Shown piece after piece: positions 35,506 to 38,088 of a DNA stretch of 38,088 nt. The stretch is from Timaviella obliquedivisa GSE-PSE-MK23-08B. GTDB taxonomy: Bacteria > Cyanobacteriota > Cyanobacteriia > Elainellales > Elainellaceae. The notes below the pieces were generated by a model. It was not told the DNA's origin, ran no database searches, and saw nothing but the letters and a program-made list of their open reading frames with translations. Both the position numbers and the translations under genes were made by a program. Location: the NCBI GenBank assembly GCA_019358855.1, contig JAHHII010000023.1, forward strand, positions 1 to 38,088, given 5' to 3'. Within the stretch, counting starts at the first letter, position 1. Every line of letters starts with the position of its first letter.

Positions 35506-35760
35506 TCAGATGACATTGGTATCCAGTAAATGGCTATCACTCATTAAGAGCAACCTGTTCGCAGCCCTGCGCGATCGTCTCTTGCATCAGTTGCAGATCA
35601 TCTAGTGGAATTGCACCTGCGGGCCGTAATAGCTGTTGACCAGAAACTCCTTGATCTTAGAATCTATCAAAGTCCGTGCAAACTCTAAAACTTGCCATTA
35701 CAAAGATTGCGGCATAGCTCTTAGTTGCTCAACTACTTAGTCAATGACGGACATACTCAT
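35506..35760 (-). pseudogene. Decayed vapBC-like toxin-antitoxin locus
   Basis: After an intact AGGAG ribosome-binding site (35766-35770), ATG 35760 opens an antitoxin of the DUF2281/VapB-like type: SVID-stop-VVEQLRAMPQSL-stop-WQVLEFARTLIDSK. It continues after a frame change as GQQLLRPAGAIPLDDLQLMQ and ETIAQGCEQVALNE, ending at TGA 35537. The overlapping ATG at 35544 begins MSDSHLLDTNVI, the first strand of a PIN-domain VapC with its catalytic Asp, but a TGA follows at 35506-35508. Two stops, one frameshift and a lost toxin body make it a fossil. The rest of 35432-35892 shows no gene. Confidence 0.7.
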
Positions 35761-35892
35761 TTTTCTCTCCTAATTGATCACCGTAACATTTGCTAAGAAG
35801 GTAACAAGTTTTTTAATCTCGATTGCATTTTACAAAGTAACTGAGATAATTAATACGTTACGCTGTTGTCACCCATCTCATGAGATGCACGC

Positions 35893-36657
35893 CTATAGCA
35901 CTTGATGGATGCTTTCGACGAGTATCTCAATAAAGTCAACTGCATCACCAACAAGCACATCATCAATGCTCCATCGGCTTCCGATATTAAAAGTTGGATC
36001 TATGTCAGCTTCATGAGCAATTTTATTTCTCCGATCAACGATCGAATTTAGTTGCTGCTTAATATCTTTTGCAGGCTTAGTCATCTGGATAGCTACCGCA
36101 TTCCACAATATTTTATCTGAGATGTATCTGATTGCCTCAGCAATTTTATCTGCCTGCTGAAAGCTCTGATATCCCAGACGCTCTCGGATCTCACCCTCTA
36201 ACCAGGATATATTATTTAGCCTATTCGCGATACTGTTCGATATTGTAGGGATCAAAGCTGAAACCGTGTGGGATTGCTGGAGAAACGCGTAACCTTGAGC
36301 TTGTTGAATTTCACTTTCAAGCCAAGAATGAATATCAATTACTGTTAGCCGATCTTGACGTGCACCGCCTAATGACACTTGAAAGCGTGCGAACGCTGAT
36401 TGAGTTGCGTTTGCTGAAGGTATTGGTTCAGCACGTTGTCCTCGGTGGATTTCTAGCATTCCCAAAGTCACAACTTCATGTATATAATAATCCAATGCAC
36501 TTACAGCGAGAACCAGCGCGGCTCTCAACATATCTGACACGTCAAGTGCGCCAGTGGCTTGAGCTTTAACAGAATTATGAAGTGCAATTAGGTCTCGGAC
36601 TCGACCGATGCTAATGTGGAATTGGTCAAGCGCTGACTGCATACGCAGAAATTTCAA
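35893..36657 (-). CDS. HEPN-domain protein (probable RNase), partner of ParA
   Basis: The 254-residue protein ends in a HEPN-type helical domain with the R-x4-H motif RRNKIAHEADIDP (Arg210, His215), the catalytic signature of HEPN RNases of the RiboL-PSP/MAE-like group. The N-terminal helices include LRAALVLAVSALDYYIHEVV, also typical of these proteins. Between them, residues 111-143 and 151-183 are an internal duplication (SWLESEI...GYAFLQQ and SWLEGEI...GYQSFQQ). The start at 36657 overlaps the ParA gene by 32 bases; ATG 36642 is an alternative. HEPN RNases serve as toxins or abortive-infection effectors, and the ParA-like ATPase is the probable controller. Function is inferred. Confidence 0.75.
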   Translation of the reverse strand: MKFLRMQSALDQFHISIGRVRDLIALHNSVKAQATGALDVSDMLRAALVLAVSALDYYIHEVVTLGMLEIHRGQRAEPIPSANATQSAFARFQVSLGGARQDRLTVIDIHSWLESEIQQAQGYAFLQQSHTVSALIPTISNSIANRLNNISWLEGEIRERLGYQSFQQADKIAEAIRYISDKILWNAVAIQMTKPAKDIKQQLNSIVDRRNKIAHEADIDPTFNIGSRWSIDDVLVGDAVDFIEILVESIHQVL

Positions 36658-37696
36658 AACTTAATGCAATAATTTTGTCTGCCAAATCAGAAAAAGTTTG
36701 TCTAAACTCTTTCTGCTTCTGCTGGTTGTTCTCTAAGACAATTCCTCTTTGACCCAACTGTTGAGAGGTTAGCTCATAAACTGGAGTTCGATGTTCTTGG
36801 GATAGAGCAATCAAACTATTGAAGTTTGAGATTTTTGCAAGAGAAAAGCTGCTTTGAATTCCCTGATCTCTATAAATCTGACTGGGTAACATCATATGGT
36901 TCTGACTCAGAATTGGAACCAGTCTGTCAGAGACAGCCTGCTCAATCTTTTTGATCCAGGTTTGAAACGCAGCAGTCTCTTTACCTCGGATAATACGATA
37001 GTTTTGAACAATCGTTCCTAAGAAACGTAGATTAACGTCAGGAAAGGGATAATTAGCCTCTCTCAGAATTTGGAGTGAACTTGCTGACTTAGCCCATGCG
37101 TACCATCTTGGCAGCACTTTAGCCAAGGAATCGATCGCCATTACAGAGAAAAAGTCAGCAGTAGTCGGCACTAAGAAGAAGTTACTGATCATCAGTATAT
37201 TCTGGTTAATTGAACCTAAGCTAGGACTCATGTCAATCAAAACATAGTCTGCATTAAACTTAGCTGCCGTTTTTTCAAGCAAATCATTAATAGAACCTGG
37301 CAAATTCTTAAGAGCTTGGATTGAACCGCTTAACTCTTGAGCAATACCCAATGTAACTTCGTACTCAGCGAAGCCAACATGACCAGGCAGTAGGAATAAA
37401 CCGTCCCGACCTTGTATTGGAATACAATCGACAGCTTCGATTGCTCTTGGCTGGGCCTCAAAGGCGGGAGCCAACCCTGTCTTTATGTTTGAAGTTGTGT
37501 TATAGATTTCTTGAATTCTTGCCTCGTCATCCTCAGTTTCTTCTCCCAAAGCCATGCCTGTGAGGTTGCATTGCGGGTCGCTGTCCACAAGAATGACTCT
37601 TTTTCCTTTCGATGCAAGCATCCAGCCCAGATTGAATGTAGTTGTAGTTTTGCTGACTCCGCCCTTGTGGTTAAATAAGGCAATTTTTTGAACCAT
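36626..37696 (-). CDS. ParA/Soj-like ATPase upstream of the HEPN gene
   Basis: The 356-residue protein has the deviant Walker A of ParA ATPases (NHKGGVSKTTTTFNLG, signature Lys11 and Lys16), the switch VDSDPQCNLTGMALGE, and Walker B YVLIDMSPSLGSINQNIL, followed by LVPTTADFFSVMAI. Compared with chromosome-partition ParA it is about 100 residues longer, with an insertion near 60-110 and a C-terminal extension. No parB or parS cluster is visible, and the only downstream gene is the HEPN gene, whose start lies inside it. This suggests a role in controlling the HEPN protein and not in DNA partition. ATG at 37696. Confidence 0.85.
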   Translation of the reverse strand: MVQKIALFNHKGGVSKTTTTFNLGWMLASKGKRVILVDSDPQCNLTGMALGEETEDDEARIQEIYNTTSNIKTGLAPAFEAQPRAIEAVDCIPIQGRDGLFLLPGHVGFAEYEVTLGIAQELSGSIQALKNLPGSINDLLEKTAAKFNADYVLIDMSPSLGSINQNILMISNFFLVPTTADFFSVMAIDSLAKVLPRWYAWAKSASSLQILREANYPFPDVNLRFLGTIVQNYRIIRGKETAAFQTWIKKIEQAVSDRLVPILSQNHMMLPSQIYRDQGIQSSFSLAKISNFNSLIALSQEHRTPVYELTSQQLGQRGIVLENNQQKQKEFRQTFSDLADKIIALSFEISAYAVSA

Positions 37697-37752
37697 TGCA
37701 CTAAGCCTTCTTATTAAATGGTGCGATCGCTGATTGCTCGGAACTTGAAAGG

Positions 37753-37771
37753 CAAGGTAATCTCAACCTTG
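37753..37771. promoter_or_regulatory. Possible operator upstream of the ParA-like gene
   Basis: CAAGGT (37753-37758) and ACCTTG (37766-37771) are inverted arms seven bases apart, about 57 bases upstream of the ParA start. A site of this form could bind a dimeric regulator. No other signal was recognised between 37697 and 37970. Confidence 0.3.
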
Positions 37772-37970
37772 TAGCCTCGAGTATAGCTTGAAGCTTTCAA
37801 ACTGAGGCATTACGCCTAAATGAGCTTAGTCTTTAATTGTCAACCTAGAACTACATCGACAGTTTCAACAGAATCAGGCTAACTTCTTTTTAGAAAATTT
37901 CCTACCTATTATTCTTACTAAATCAGGCGAGCAACTAGATAACTGTAGATATACTTTTCGGATAGCCTAA

Positions 37971-38088
37971 GAGGATGTTTGAAAAGTCAGCTAGTCGGTA
38001 AAAAAGCTCTCTCAGTGTAAGCTGCGAATAGAAAGCACGCAGCACCGAGAAAGCAATATGAGTAAAGCATATCCCAGCAATCTGACTA
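37971..38088 (+). mobile_element. Left end of an IS5-like insertion sequence (cut by the window edge)
   Basis: GAGGATGTTTGAAAAGT at 37971-37987 resembles terminal inverted repeats of cyanobacterial IS5-group elements. About 70 bases later a transposase reading frame starts. The preceding bases CTAA fit a short TA-containing target duplication. The right end and the element's length lie outside the window. Confidence 0.6.
38058..38088 (+). CDS. IS5-family transposase, first ten codons only
   Basis: ATG 38058 opens MSKAYPSNLT, the characteristic N-terminus of many IS5-family (DUF4096-containing) transposases in cyanobacteria. Only ten codons lie in the window, so intactness cannot be judged. 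Confidence 0.6.
   Translation, partial: MSKAYPSNLT

Noticed and set aside
36626-37696. Chromosome or plasmid partition locus (parAB)
   Set aside because: No ParB gene or parS-like cluster; the protein is longer than Soj/ParA and is coupled to a HEPN gene.

Overview
The window is chromosomal DNA from a cyanobacterium, most likely a filamentous one; genus cannot be fixed from this sequence. The evidence is dense GCGATCGC (HIP1) octamers, a magnesium chelatase subunit (chlI), a stand-alone helical carotenoid protein, a RemA-gmk pair, a cyanobacterial-type ClpB, a UPF0182 membrane protein, and many toxin-antitoxin, STAND-type, TIR and TPR genes of the kind cyanobacteria carry.

Layout. 1-628 is gene-poor and holds the decayed C-terminal end of an IS21-type istB gene. 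629-7290 holds a divergent RDD / SpoIIM-like membrane pair, a STAS protein, a 989-residue UPF0182 protein and tRNA-Leu(UAG). 7383-13261 holds a membrane-anchored NACHT NTPase, a small cyanobacterial protein converging on it, RqcH (ribosome quality control), a 796-base gene-free stretch, then remA and gmk. 13453-19119 is accessory: a helical carotenoid protein, a RelE/ParE toxin with its antitoxin, a ribbon-helix-helix-type small protein with an overlapping 55-residue ORF, a translationally coupled ATPase-TPR pair, a 21-bp repeat array and a conserved hypothetical gene. The toxin block lies between two copies of the 3' end of the TPR gene. carB (19205-22486) is housekeeping.

22751-29425, between carB and clpB, is the richest accessory block: a DUF433/DUF5615 pair, a TIR-SUMF1 fusion whose C-terminus looks like a diversity-generating-retroelement target, hicBA, a doubly broken Rpn-type nuclease pseudogene, and a compact three-gene cassette (unknown protein plus two different P-loop ATPases resembling the BREX ATP-binding family) with no BREX methylase, phosphatase or helicase beside it. 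29482-34769 is housekeeping again: clpB, a RidA-family gene with a clear terminator, dapB and chlI. 34781-38088 is accessory: a Uma2-type protein, a decayed vapBC locus, a coupled ParA-HEPN pair whose HEPN protein carries an internal 35-residue duplication, and the left end of an IS5-like element cut by the window edge.

The best candidates for an undescribed system are the three-gene ATPase cassette (26110-29425) and the ParA-HEPN pair (35893-37696). Both look like defence or conflict modules by composition and context, but function is inferred and not shown. The TIR-SUMF1 gene and the ATPase-TPR operon are next.
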